A stretch of 64,000 nucleotides of DNA. Origin: SSSZ01 sp016790965. Its GTDB lineage: Bacteria > Pseudomonadota > Gammaproteobacteria > Burkholderiales > Rhodocyclaceae. The stretch's first letter is position 1, and every line of letters begins with the position of its first letter. The translations under genes and the position numbers were made by a program. The notes beneath the pieces are model-generated. The model did not search any database and was not told the DNA's origin. It saw only the letters and a program-made list of their open reading frames with translations. Of the stretch, positions 1-7,043 are shown one piece after another. The DNA lies in NCBI GenBank assembly GCA_016790965.1, contig JAEUNZ010000029.1, positions 1 to 64,000 of the forward strand, in the 5' to 3' direction.

Positions 1-55
1 CGAAGTCCACCGGCAGAAGTTTCAGCCCCTTATGCACCGGCTTGAATCGCGGCAT
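1..55 (-). CDS. Transposase, N-terminal end only (IS1182-like?)
   Basis: A minus-strand reading frame starts with ATG at 55-53 and runs off the left edge after 18 codons (MPRFKPVHKGLKLLPVDF). A strong AGGAGG ribosome site lies just upstream of the ATG. The opening residues resemble the start of IS1182-type transposases, which commonly begin M-x-R-F/Y-K and soon reach an L-L-P-V motif. This is recalled family knowledge from a very short stretch, so the family name is tentative. The bases between the ATG and position about 133 would be the leader and inverted repeat of the insertion sequence. Confidence 0.5.
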   Translation of the reverse strand, partial: MPRFKPVHKGLKLLPVDF

Positions 56-130
56 TCGAACCTCCTGGATATGCGCTCGCCATGGATCGGATTGTCTCAG
101 GTCCGGGGAGATTTGGGGGTTTTTCTACAG

Positions 131-201
131 CCTCAACGTTCTAGGTAACCGGCGCTGCGCGGCTTTATCGCGCAGCGTCCGTGTTGACCGACGGGTTGGG
201 C
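131..201 (-). repeat. attC-like site 1 (integron cassette recombination site)
   Basis: Read on the minus strand, this 71-bp imperfect palindrome opens with GCCCAAC (201-195), which fits the attC R'' consensus RYYYAAC. It closes with GTTGAGG (137-131). Inner boxes GGTCAAC and GGTTACC pair, and the centre is a strong stem of GCGCTGCGCG against CGCGCAGCG around a short loop. It follows the stop codon of the membrane-protein gene at 252-662, as expected for an attC at the 3' end of a cassette. Confidence 0.7.
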
Positions 202-251
202 CTCAAGCAGGCAGCAACTGGCAGGGGCGGATAGCGAAGCGCGACGCATGC

Positions 252-662
252 TTAGACAGAAAAGCGAGACGGAAAAATACGATAAGCGGCCCACATGCCA
301 AAGAGACCACCGGCGCTGAGCATGAAGAAGTGCAACGGCTCGAATACTTGGCCATTGGCCTTGGCGAGGGCAAACACAACGCCCCATGCGCTGGAGAAAA
401 GAAAAGTGAGAAGCACAAAGGTCGCTAGGCCAAACGGTAAGTGCCAAGGCTTCAAAGCAAGTGAGGGCGGAGACAACTTCTTGGTTGGGCCAAGCCTCCA
501 TAGCTCAACCGACAAGATGAGGAGAAACGTAATTGCACCGGCCGGGAAAGATGCAAGCGCCATGACGAGTGTTCTCGGGTTCGGAGTGTCAGGGAAAGGC
601 TCTGACATGAGATACCCCCAGCCAGCCGAGAAAAAGAACCAGAACACGTAAAACCGTTTCAT
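252..662 (-). CDS. Small four-helix membrane protein in an integron cassette
   Basis: The 136-residue protein begins MKRFYVFWFFFSAGWGYLM and shows about four hydrophobic segments (near residues 3-19, 32-55, 72-97 and 108-127). It is almost certainly an inner-membrane protein. I do not recognise a family. The ATG at 662 is preferred over the in-frame TTG at 674, because the TTG lies inside the R' box of the flanking attC site; the ATG starts about 12 bases after the cassette boundary, which is typical of cassette genes. GC is visibly lower than in the core genes. Attribution to a cassette rests on attC-like sites on both sides. Confidence 0.65.
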   Translation of the reverse strand: MKRFYVFWFFFSAGWGYLMSEPFPDTPNPRTLVMALASFPAGAITFLLILSVELWRLGPTKKLSPPSLALKPWHLPFGLATFVLLTFLFSSAWGVVFALAKANGQVFEPLHFFMLSAGGLFGMWAAYRIFPSRFSV

Positions 663-668
663 CTTGAG

Positions 669-749
669 GCCCAACGTACTAGGTAAGGGGCGGCCCGCTC
701 GCGGGACGTCCCAGCGACCGAAGGGAGCGCCTTGACCGGAATGTTAGCC
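669..749 (-). repeat. attC-like site 2
   Basis: This 81-bp imperfect palindrome is read on the minus strand from GGCTAAC (749-743) to GTTGGGC (675-669), the latter a perfect GTTRRRY core site. Internal boxes GGTCAAGG and CCTTACC pair, and the centre is a GC-rich stem. It begins only 7 bases past the stop codon of the WGR-like gene and ends 7 bases before the ATG of the next cassette gene, the expected cassette geometry. Confidence 0.75.
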
Positions 750-755
750 ATCGAC

Positions 756-1235
756 TCAGGCACTCTCGTCGAAGATGCGCGAGTAGTTGGCAAACTCGGT
801 TCCAGCCAAGTCTTCCTCAATTACCTCTTTGGCAAGCGCGAAATCAACTACAAAGTTACAGACTTCCATTGTTCCGCTGCCGATGCTTCCGCCGTCACAT
901 GAGCCAAGGCCGGTCCAGCCGAGGGTTTCATTCATGCGATCTTCAAGGCGATGTCGTTTATCAATATCCTCGCGGTTACCCATTCCATCAACGGCATATT
1001 CGATGAGAAGCGTGAAATGGGCTTCGGGCTCAACTGGCCGAAACCCAGCGGCGACTAACCCATCAATCTCTTGTTGAATCTCCGTCTCCGCCTTCTTTGA
1101 TGCAGTCGACTTAATGGTCTTCGATTCTCCCCTTGTACCCAACACGCCCCAGTGGACTGTATGAGCTCCTTTTCCGTTGTCCCATGTTTCCCAGTATTCC
1201 TTCTTCTCTGGTGCAAAGCGATACAGCTTGAGCAT
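756..1235 (-). CDS. WGR-like domain protein in an integron cassette
   Basis: The 159-residue protein starts MLKLYRFAPEKKEYWETWDN and contains HWGVLGTRGESKTI at about residues 28-41. This resembles the WGR core (W-G-R/x-x-G-x-x-G) found in bacterial WGR-domain and PARP-related proteins. The rest is soluble, acidic at the C terminus and without catalytic motifs I recognise. It lies between attC-like sites 2 and 3 on the same strand as the membrane-protein cassette. ATG at 1235 begins about 16 bases after the GTTAGCC core of site 3. GC is clearly lower than in the neighbouring efflux operon. The WGR assignment is by motif shape only; function is unknown. Confidence 0.7.
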   Translation of the reverse strand: MLKLYRFAPEKKEYWETWDNGKGAHTVHWGVLGTRGESKTIKSTASKKAETEIQQEIDGLVAAGFRPVEPEAHFTLLIEYAVDGMGNREDIDKRHRLEDRMNETLGWTGLGSCDGGSIGSGTMEVCNFVVDFALAKEVIEEDLAGTEFANYSRIFDESA

Positions 1236-1250
1236 AGCGGTCCTATCGAT

Positions 1251-1329
1251 GGCTAACGTTCGAATTGAGCGGCACCCCCGAAGGGGGCGAAGCCGCTCAC
1301 GCAGTGAGCGGTGTCCGTTCGAATGAGGC
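1251..1329 (-). repeat. attC-like site 3
   Basis: On the minus strand the site runs from GCCTCAT (1329-1323) to the core GTTAGCC (1257-1251). Both arms carry TTCGAA next to the outer boxes, and the middle contains nested stems (GAGCGGC against GCCGCTC, and CCCCCGAAGGGGG). The R'' box is less canonical than in site 2, but the position just upstream of the WGR-like gene fits the 3' end of a preceding cassette. Confidence 0.6.
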
Positions 1330-1441
1330 GTTCTCGGACAAAGAGCGCGGCCAGCGAGGACTCAGCCCATTGAAGGAGAAAACCGAAACCAGCAGGGGGT
1401 TTTTTCTGCCTTTCCACGGAGCGCGGCTTGCGTGTCCGCAT
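1253..1441 (-). CDS. Possible small cassette ORF ending inside attC
   Basis: From ATG at 1441 a 62-codon frame (start MRTRKPRSVERQKKPPAG) continues through attC-like site 3 and stops at the TAG within its GTTAGCC core. Genes that read into their own attC are known in integron cassettes. Against it, composition is arginine-rich with no recognisable domain and no clear ribosome site, and the frame stays open well upstream of the ATG, so chance openness is quite possible. Confidence 0.3.
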   Translation of the reverse strand: MRTRKPRSVERQKKPPAGFGFLLQWAESSLAALFVRERLIRTDTAHCVSGFAPFGGAAQFER

Positions 1442-1502
1442 GAACACCAAGGTGTTATGCGTGCGCGCAAATTGCGCTCCGCACACTAGCAGATTTTCAC
1501 GG

Positions 1503-1533
1503 CTGTATAAACAACCAGTATTCCGTTTATAAT
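1503..1533 (+). promoter_or_regulatory. Putative intI promoter with LexA-like box
   Basis: CTGTATAAACAACCAG at 1503-1518 matches the SOS box pattern CTGT-N8-ACAG at 7 of 8 key bases. A perfect -10 hexamer TATAAT follows at 1528-1533, so the box covers the -35 area. Integron integrase promoters are known to be LexA-controlled. The orientation (towards intI, away from the cassettes) is correct for PintI. Confidence 0.55.
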
Positions 1534-1539
1534 GCCCGG

Positions 1540-1870
1540 TTGCCATTGGCGTAGCGGTCTTTGTCTGGGAACTAGAAGTGGACCGCATATGCGACGGTAT
1601 CGCCGCTGGGCCGCCGGGTATCCTGGACGGCACGGCGGCTGGGCAGGCCCATCCAGTGCGGTATTCGGGATGATGTGGGGCATATTTGAAGTGGATAGCC
1701 GGCGGGGCAACAGGGCTGATGGGCCGGATACGCGGCGGCGGCGCCAGGTATCCCAGTGGCGCGCCGGCTATCCCCGCGAACGCGGCGGGTGTAAATGGGC
1801 CTGGTTTCTGGAACCGACGGGCAATGCAGTCCATAGGAGCAGCTTATTGAATGTTCTGGAACGCGGCATG
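1540..1870. other. Unassigned stretch between intI promoter and intI fragment
   Basis: About 330 bp separate the TATAAT from the first recognisable IntI codons, whereas integrase promoters normally lie within some tens of bases of the gene. The stretch is GC-rich with repeated GGTATCC/GGCTATCC-type words. Open frames on both strands have low-complexity, proline- or arginine-rich translations, and I see no convincing gene. It may be inserted DNA. Confidence 0.4.
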
Positions 1871-1872
1871 GA

Positions 1873-2019
1873 ATCCAGCCGCCTGTCACCTTGCTGGAGC
1901 GCGTCCGCGAGGCGATTCGCTACAAGCACCACAGCATACGTACCGAAAGGGCGTATGTCGAGTGGGTGCGGCGGTTCGTGCTCTCTCACGGGCGGCGGCA
2001 GCCTCGGGATATGGGGGCG
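1873..2019 (+). pseudogene. intI: Integron integrase intI, N-terminal fragment
   Basis: The frame through TTG at 1891 reads LLERVREAIRYKHHSIRTER followed by AYVEWVRRFVLSHGRRQPRDMGA. This matches the N-terminal core-binding (SAM-like) domain of integron integrases, where the pattern (L)L-x-x-V/L-R-x-x-I-R-x-x-H-Y/H-S-x-R-T-E-x-A-Y-x-x-W-V-x-x-F is diagnostic. After codon 43 (position 2019) similarity stops abruptly. The catalytic domain with its Arg...His-x-x-Arg...Tyr residues and the IntI-specific patch are absent. An intact IntI is about 320-340 residues, so this is a dead remnant. It lies on the opposite strand from the cassettes, which is the normal layout of an integron. Confidence 0.75.
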
Positions 2020-2354
2020 TGCCCTCTCGCTCGGGGTTCTGTGGGTGCGATTGATAAAGGCCTTCCGGCTGTGACGGCCTCGTGGTATCCCTGGACTCGA
2101 AGAAGCATGGTTTCAGTGCCCAGCCGAGGGGATCTCTGGAGCGAATGGAGTGTGAACCTGAGTCGCCACAGGAGGTTGATGGGGCGCGAGGCTGACCGAT
2201 TGTGCCTTGCGGAAGCCAGAATCTTGGTGTCGAGAACGACTCGTGACATGTCGCCAGAGACATTGCTCTGCGGGGGCGTGGTCAGCCTGGAATTGCGTGG
2301 GCGCTGTGCTCGGGGGGTGCGAGACTGTCGCCACAACCCGTCACACTTTCCTCA
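2020..2354. other. Gene-free stretch after the intI fragment
   Basis: The frame of the intI fragment continues open to 2358, but its translation has no resemblance to integrase or to any family I know. No other frame here gives a credible protein. It probably holds deletion or insertion debris from integron decay. Confidence 0.4.
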
Positions 2355-2383
2355 ATGACCGGCCGGTCAGTAGTCGCTAAACT
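2355..2383 (+). promoter_or_regulatory. Efflux operon promoter with palindromic operator
   Basis: A perfect 14-bp palindrome, TGACCGGCCGGTCA, lies at 2356-2369. It covers a weak -35 (ATGACC, 2355-2360), with a 17-bp spacer to a candidate -10 (TAAACT, 2378-2383) and the ATG of the channel gene at 2410. Palindromes of the GACC...GGTC kind are common TetR-family operators at efflux operons. No TetR gene is visible nearby, so the regulator would act from elsewhere. Confidence 0.5.
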
Positions 2384-2409
2384 GGCGGCCTTCAAGCTTT
2401 CGGTCCGCC

Positions 2410-3813
2410 ATGCGTTTCATTCCCCTTCCCCTTGTTTTGGTCTTGTTACCGGCGATTGGCGGCGAACTCCTGGCGGCCGACCGAGACTTCGGCGATCCCC
2501 TGGACAGCGCGGCGACGCTGCCCCTCAAACCCTCTCCGGCCCTGGCCGGGCGCGTCACTTCGGCCCCCTGTGCCACGAGCCTGCCGGCGGCGCCCCTCGG
2601 GGTGGTCGACGTGGTCGACCTCGCCCTGTGCAACAACACCCTGACCCGGGAAGCCTGGGCCAACGCGCGGGTGCAGGCGGCCAACCTCGGCGTCGCCCGT
2701 GCCGCCTGGCTGCCCAGCCTGGATGGCAAAGGATCCGTCGCCCGGGTGTGGAGCGAGGGCACCGGTAGCAATTCCCGTACGGCGGCCTTGACCCTTTCCT
2801 GGCTGCTCTTCGATTTCGGCACCCGGGCAGCGACGGTGGAGAACGCGCGCCAGTTGCTGGCCGCCGCTGCGGCGAGCCAGGACGCCACGGTGCAGGCCCT
2901 GTTCCTCTCGGCCCTGCAGTCCTATTACGGCGTCCAGGCCGGACGGGCTTCGGTGGAGGCCCTCAAGGAGGCGGAACGGGTGGCCCGCGAGGCCTTTGAC
3001 GCCGCCGACACCCGCTACAAGGTCGGCGTCGCCACGCCGGCCGATCGATTGCAGGCCCAGACCGCCTGGTCCCAGGCCACCCTCAACCGCATTCGCGCCG
3101 AAGGCGACCTGCGGACGGCCTATGGCACCCTGGCCAACGTCATGGGTTTCGACGCCCAGCAGCCCTACGCCCTGGCCGACATCCCTGCCCTGGTGCCGGA
3201 TACGGCCTTCGAGCGGGACATGGCGGCATTGATCGGTGAAGCGCGGCAGCGTCGCCCCGACCTCAAGGCGGCCGAAGCCCAGGTGGCCGCCGCCCGGGCC
3301 AGCGTCGGTGCGGCACGGGCCGCCGGCCTGCCCACGGTCAGCCTGGGGGCCGGCCCCACCTGGCAGGAGGTCGGCGGCGTCAGCACGAACGGCGGCAGCC
3401 TGGGCGTGACCGTCAATGTGCCGCTCTTTTCCGGCTTCGCCACCACCTACCGGGTGCGCGCCGCCGAAGCCCAGGTGGATGTCCGGGAGGCCCAGCGCGA
3501 GCGGCTGGAGAAGCAGGTGGCCCTCGACGTCTGGAAGGCCTGGCAGGGTCTCACCACCACCACCCAGACCCTGAAGACCACGGCCGACCTGGTGGCCAGT
3601 GCCGAAGCCTCGGCCCAGGTGGCTCTGGGGCGCTACAAGGCCGGCCTGGGCAGCATCCTCGATCTCCTTACCGCCCAGAGCGCCCTGGCTTCCGCCCGCC
3701 AACAGCGCATCCAGGCCAGCCTGGACTGGAACGTGAACCGGGCGACCCTGGCCCAGGCCATGGGTACCCTCGATTACGGCATGCTGCAAGCGGCGGGCGA
3801 AGGAAGACCATGA
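2410..3813 (+). CDS. TolC-family outer-membrane efflux channel
   Basis: The 467-residue protein has a signal peptide (about residues 1-22, ending LLAA) and then two outer-membrane-efflux-protein repeats rich in Ala, Gln and Leu that form the long periplasmic helices. Motifs such as RYKVGVATPAD and RYKAGLGSILDLLTAQSAL sit at equivalent places of the two halves, as in TolC homologues. It would form the trimeric outer-membrane exit duct. Its stop codon overlaps the adaptor gene by 4 bases (ATGA), so the four efflux genes form one operon. Which substrate is exported cannot be told from sequence. Confidence 0.9.
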   Translation: MRFIPLPLVLVLLPAIGGELLAADRDFGDPLDSAATLPLKPSPALAGRVTSAPCATSLPAAPLGVVDVVDLALCNNTLTREAWANARVQAANLGVARAAWLPSLDGKGSVARVWSEGTGSNSRTAALTLSWLLFDFGTRAATVENARQLLAAAAASQDATVQALFLSALQSYYGVQAGRASVEALKEAERVAREAFDAADTRYKVGVATPADRLQAQTAWSQATLNRIRAEGDLRTAYGTLANVMGFDAQQPYALADIPALVPDTAFERDMAALIGEARQRRPDLKAAEAQVAAARASVGAARAAGLPTVSLGAGPTWQEVGGVSTNGGSLGVTVNVPLFSGFATTYRVRAAEAQVDVREAQRERLEKQVALDVWKAWQGLTTTTQTLKTTADLVASAEASAQVALGRYKAGLGSILDLLTAQSALASARQQRIQASLDWNVNRATLAQAMGTLDYGMLQAAGEGRP

Positions 3814-5045
3814 TCAAGTTCCCTATCGGCAAGAGCCTTCTGATCCTCGCTGTCGCCGCCGCCCTGGTCGCCGGCGCTGCCTGGTATTTCCGCGACAGGG
3901 CCGCCCAGGCGCCGGAGCAGCGCTACAAGTTCCAGGAGGTGAGCAAGGGCGAGGTGGTGCAGACGGTTTCCGCCAACGGTACCCTGACGCCCCTAATTCT
4001 GGTCAATGTGGGGACCCAGGTTTCGGGCACCGTGCGGCGGCTCCATGTGGATTTCAACCAGAAGGTCGAGAAGGGCCAGCCCCTGCTCGAACTCGACCAG
4101 TCCCTCCTCGAGGCCCAGGCCCGGTCGAGTGCGGCCAACGTGGCCAACATCGCTGCTTCCCACGACTTGGCCAAGGCCAACGAGGCCCGCATGAAGGCCC
4201 TGCTGGAGAAGGAATACGTTTCCCGCCAGGAATACGACCAGGCCCTGCAGACCCTGCGCTCCACCCAGGCCCAGTTGGCCCAGGCCCGGGCGGTGGCCGA
4301 TCGGGATCGGGTGAACCTGGGCTACACGGTCATCACGTCGCCGGTGGCGGGCACCGTTGTCGCGCGATTGGTGGATATCGGCCAGACCGTTGCGGCGAGC
4401 TTTCAAACGCCGACCTTGATCCAAATTGCCCAGGATCTTTCCAAGATGGCCATCGATACCAGTTTTGCCGAGGCCGACATCGGCAATATCCGGGAGGGGC
4501 AAAAGGTGCGCTTTACAGTCGATGCCTTTCCCAACAAGAGCTTCCACGGAGAGGTGAAGCAGATTCGCCTCAATCCGACCAACCAGCAGAACGTGGTCAC
4601 CTACAACGTCCGCGTGGCGGTGGATAACCCCGAGCAGTTGCTCTTGCCGGGCATGACGGCCTACACCAGCATCGCCGTCAGCCGGCGTGACGACGCACTG
4701 CTGGTGCCCAACGCTGCCCTGCGCTTCAAGCCGGCGGAAGAGCGCGATGCCCCGGCCGCTTCGCGGCAGGCGCAGCCCGCCGGCTCCGGCCTGGGTGGGC
4801 CGCCGGGTCCGCCCCCGGGCGGCCAGGGCAGCGGATCCGGCCGCAAGAAGCGGGATAGTGGATCGGCCACCGTCCATGTGCTCGAAAACGGCCAGCTGAA
4901 GGCAGTTTCCGTCCAGTTGGGCATCACCGACAACCGCAATACCGAAGTCATTGGCGGCGACCTGCAAGCCGGGGCCAAGGTGGCGATCGGCGATGCCAAT
5001 GGGGTGGCCAAGCCCTCCAGTAGCGTGGGAATGCGGCTCTTCTGA
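3810..5045 (+). CDS. macA: MacA-like periplasmic adaptor (HlyD family)
   Basis: The 411-residue membrane fusion protein has one N-terminal transmembrane helix (about residues 8-26). It then has the split lipoyl half-motifs (VGTQVSGTV and YTVITSPVAGTVVARLVDIGQTV), a coiled-coil hairpin between them and a beta-barrel domain. This order is that of MacA, which links an ABC exporter to a TolC channel. A Gly/Pro-rich insertion (about residues 318-345, including GGPPGPPPGGQGSGSG) breaks the membrane-proximal domain and is unusual. The gene overlaps the channel gene by 4 bases and the ATPase gene by 1 base (TGATG). Confidence 0.85.
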   Translation: MIKFPIGKSLLILAVAAALVAGAAWYFRDRAAQAPEQRYKFQEVSKGEVVQTVSANGTLTPLILVNVGTQVSGTVRRLHVDFNQKVEKGQPLLELDQSLLEAQARSSAANVANIAASHDLAKANEARMKALLEKEYVSRQEYDQALQTLRSTQAQLAQARAVADRDRVNLGYTVITSPVAGTVVARLVDIGQTVAASFQTPTLIQIAQDLSKMAIDTSFAEADIGNIREGQKVRFTVDAFPNKSFHGEVKQIRLNPTNQQNVVTYNVRVAVDNPEQLLLPGMTAYTSIAVSRRDDALLVPNAALRFKPAEERDAPAASRQAQPAGSGLGGPPGPPPGGQGSGSGRKKRDSGSATVHVLENGQLKAVSVQLGITDNRNTEVIGGDLQAGAKVAIGDANGVAKPSSSVGMRLF

Positions 5046-5752
5046 TGGGCGAGGCGGTCATCCGCGTCGCGGGTCTGGCCAAGTCCTACTTGACGGCCGC
5101 CGGCCCTTTCGCTGCTCTCAAGGGGGTCGGTCTGAGCATCGATGCCGGTGAGTTCGTCGCCATCATGGGACCCTCTGGCTCCGGCAAGTCCACTTTCATG
5201 AACCTCCTGGGCTGCCTCGATACGCCCACGGCGGGGGACTATTTTCTCGCCGGCCGCAACGTGGCCCACCTGGAGAAGGACGAACTGGCGCGCTTGCGCA
5301 ACCGGACCATCGGCTTCGTCTTCCAGGGCTTCAACCTCCTGCCGCGCATGAGCCTGGAAGACAACGTCGGCCTGCCCTTGGTCTATGCCGGCATGGACGC
5401 CGAGGCGCGCCGGGCAAGGGCGCGGGAGATGCTCGCCCGGGTCGGACTGGGCGACTACGCCCAGTCCCGCCCCAATCGAATTTCCGGCGGCCAGCAGCAG
5501 CGGGTGGCCATCGCCCGGGCCTTGGTGAACCAACCGCGGCTGATTCTGGCCGACGAACCCACCGGCAACCTGGACAGCCACACCAGCGAAGAGATCATGG
5601 CGCTGTTCAGCGCCCTCAACGCTGAGGGCATCAGCATCGTCCTCGTCACCCACGAGCAGGATGTCGCCGACCACGCCAAACGCCAGGTGCGCTTTCGCGA
5701 CGGAAGCATTGTCAGCGACGCCCCTTCACCCCGGATGGTGCCGGCATGCTGA
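5045..5752 (+). CDS. ABC transporter ATPase, MacB/LolD type
   Basis: This 235-residue ATPase has Walker A GPSGSGKST (42-50), a Q-loop around residue 94, signature ISGGQQQRVAIARAL (146-160), Walker B LILADE (167-172) and the switch His in VTHE. The sequence belongs to the MacB/LolD branch, which powers periplasm-to-outside mechanotransmission rather than transport across the inner membrane. E. coli MacB fuses ATPase and permease; here they are separate genes overlapping by 7 bases. Its start is coupled to the adaptor stop (TGATG). Confidence 0.9.
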   Translation: MGEAVIRVAGLAKSYLTAAGPFAALKGVGLSIDAGEFVAIMGPSGSGKSTFMNLLGCLDTPTAGDYFLAGRNVAHLEKDELARLRNRTIGFVFQGFNLLPRMSLEDNVGLPLVYAGMDAEARRARAREMLARVGLGDYAQSRPNRISGGQQQRVAIARALVNQPRLILADEPTGNLDSHTSEEIMALFSALNAEGISIVLVTHEQDVADHAKRQVRFRDGSIVSDAPSPRMVPAC

Positions 5753-6966
5753 AGGCGATGCTGGCCGAAGCCTGGCGCTCCATGGGCGCCAACCGTCTGC
5801 GCACGGCGCTGACCATGCTGGGCATGGTGATTGGCGTCGGAGCCGTGGTCATCATGATGGCCATCGGCCAGGGAGCCCAGTACGCCGTGCAGCAGTCCAT
5901 CGCCACCATGGGCAGCAATCTGTTCGTGGTTCTCGCGGGTTCCTTCACCAGCAGCGGCGTGCGCAGTGGTTCCGCGGGCGCGCCGACCCTGAACGTGGCC
6001 GATGCGGAAGCGATTGCCGAACTGGATGGCGTGCAGACCGTCGCGCCGGTGCATCAGGGCACGCGGCAACTGGTCCATGGCCCCAACAACTGGAGTGCCA
6101 CGGTGGTCGGCACCACGCCGGCCTACCTCGATGCCCGCTCCTGGAATCTCGTGGCCGGTCATGCCTTCAGTGAATCCGACGTGCGCTCGTCCACCCGGGT
6201 GGCCATTCTGGGTCAGACCGTGGTGAAGAATCTTTTCGGCGACGAAGATCCCGTCGGCCAGACCTTTCGTATCCAGGGCAGCCCCTTCACGGTCATCGGC
6301 GTTCTGGCGAGCAAGGGCCAGAACCTCAACGGTCAGGACCAGGATGACACCCTGCAGATTCCCCTCTCCACCGCCCAGCGCAAGGTCTTCGGCACGCCCT
6401 TCCTGGGGTCGGTGCGCATGATCATGGTTCAAGCGGCGAGCGCCGCAGCCATGCCCCAGGTGGAGGAAGCCATGGTTGGCCTGCTCCGCCAACGCCATCG
6501 CCTGCGGGAAGGCATGGAAAACGACTTTTACATCCGTAACCTCGCCGCGGTGGCCGATTCGGCGGCCGAAACCACGCGCACCATGTCCCTGTTGCTGGGT
6601 GCCATTGCCTCGGTTTCTCTGCTGGTGGGCGGCATCGGCATCATGAACATCATGCTGGTGTCGGTGACCGAACGCACCCGGGAAATCGGTATCCGCATGG
6701 CTATCGGCGCCCGGGAGCGGGACATCCTCACCCAGTTTCTCCTCGAAGCCATCATCATCTCGGTGGCCGGCTGCCTGATCGGCCTCATCCTGGGCGTCGG
6801 CATCGCCCTTCTGGTCAACGCCATCACTGACATGGTCATCGTCATTTCCGGCGGTTCGGTGCTGGTGGCCTTCGCCGTGGCCGCCGGTGTGGGCGTCTTC
6901 TTCGGCTTCTACCCGGCGCGGAAGGCGGCGCGGCTCGACCCCATCGAGGCCTTGCGCTATCAGTAG
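5746..6966 (+). CDS. FtsX/MacB-type permease of the efflux pump
   Basis: The 406-residue protein has an N-terminal transmembrane helix (about 20-42), a MacB periplasmic core domain and three C-terminal helices. The FtsX signature region includes VTERTREIGIRMAIGARERD between helices. It is the membrane partner of the preceding ATPase and would act with the MacA-like adaptor and TolC-like channel as a MacAB-TolC type machine. Substrates of this family include macrolides, peptides and lipopeptides, and none can be singled out here. It is the last gene of the operon; only about 80 bases separate it from the hemerythrin gene. Confidence 0.88.
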   Translation: MLKAMLAEAWRSMGANRLRTALTMLGMVIGVGAVVIMMAIGQGAQYAVQQSIATMGSNLFVVLAGSFTSSGVRSGSAGAPTLNVADAEAIAELDGVQTVAPVHQGTRQLVHGPNNWSATVVGTTPAYLDARSWNLVAGHAFSESDVRSSTRVAILGQTVVKNLFGDEDPVGQTFRIQGSPFTVIGVLASKGQNLNGQDQDDTLQIPLSTAQRKVFGTPFLGSVRMIMVQAASAAAMPQVEEAMVGLLRQRHRLREGMENDFYIRNLAAVADSAAETTRTMSLLLGAIASVSLLVGGIGIMNIMLVSVTERTREIGIRMAIGARERDILTQFLLEAIIISVAGCLIGLILGVGIALLVNAITDMVIVISGGSVLVAFAVAAGVGVFFGFYPARKAARLDPIEALRYQ

Positions 6967-7004
6967 GGGTATTCCCGGAGTGCGGAAGGGCAATTGGCCA
7001 GGCC

Positions 7005-7018
7005 TTGACCTCGGTCAA
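7005..7018 (+). promoter_or_regulatory. FNR/Dnr-type box upstream of hemerythrin gene
   Basis: TTGACCTCGGTCAA is a symmetric TTGAC-N4-GTCAA site, the form recognised by CRP/FNR-family regulators of the Dnr/Nnr type, which respond to nitric oxide or low oxygen. Its centre is about 32 bases before the ATG at 7044 and about 41 bases before the in-frame ATG at 7053. The start and transcript end may need adjusting if it is an activator site. Confidence 0.55.
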
Positions 7019-7043
7019 AGGCGTCAGGGCTTAACCCTTTAGC

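Noticed and set aside
1440..1500. An attI site next to the intI promoter
   Set aside because: The only GTT words here (for example in GGTGTTCATGC) do not fit the GTTRRRY core well, so I could not place attI with confidence.
1253..1834. A 193-residue minus-strand ORF spanning the intI promoter region
   Set aside because: It crosses an attC site, the SOS box and low-complexity GC-rich DNA; no domain, and composition fits chance openness.
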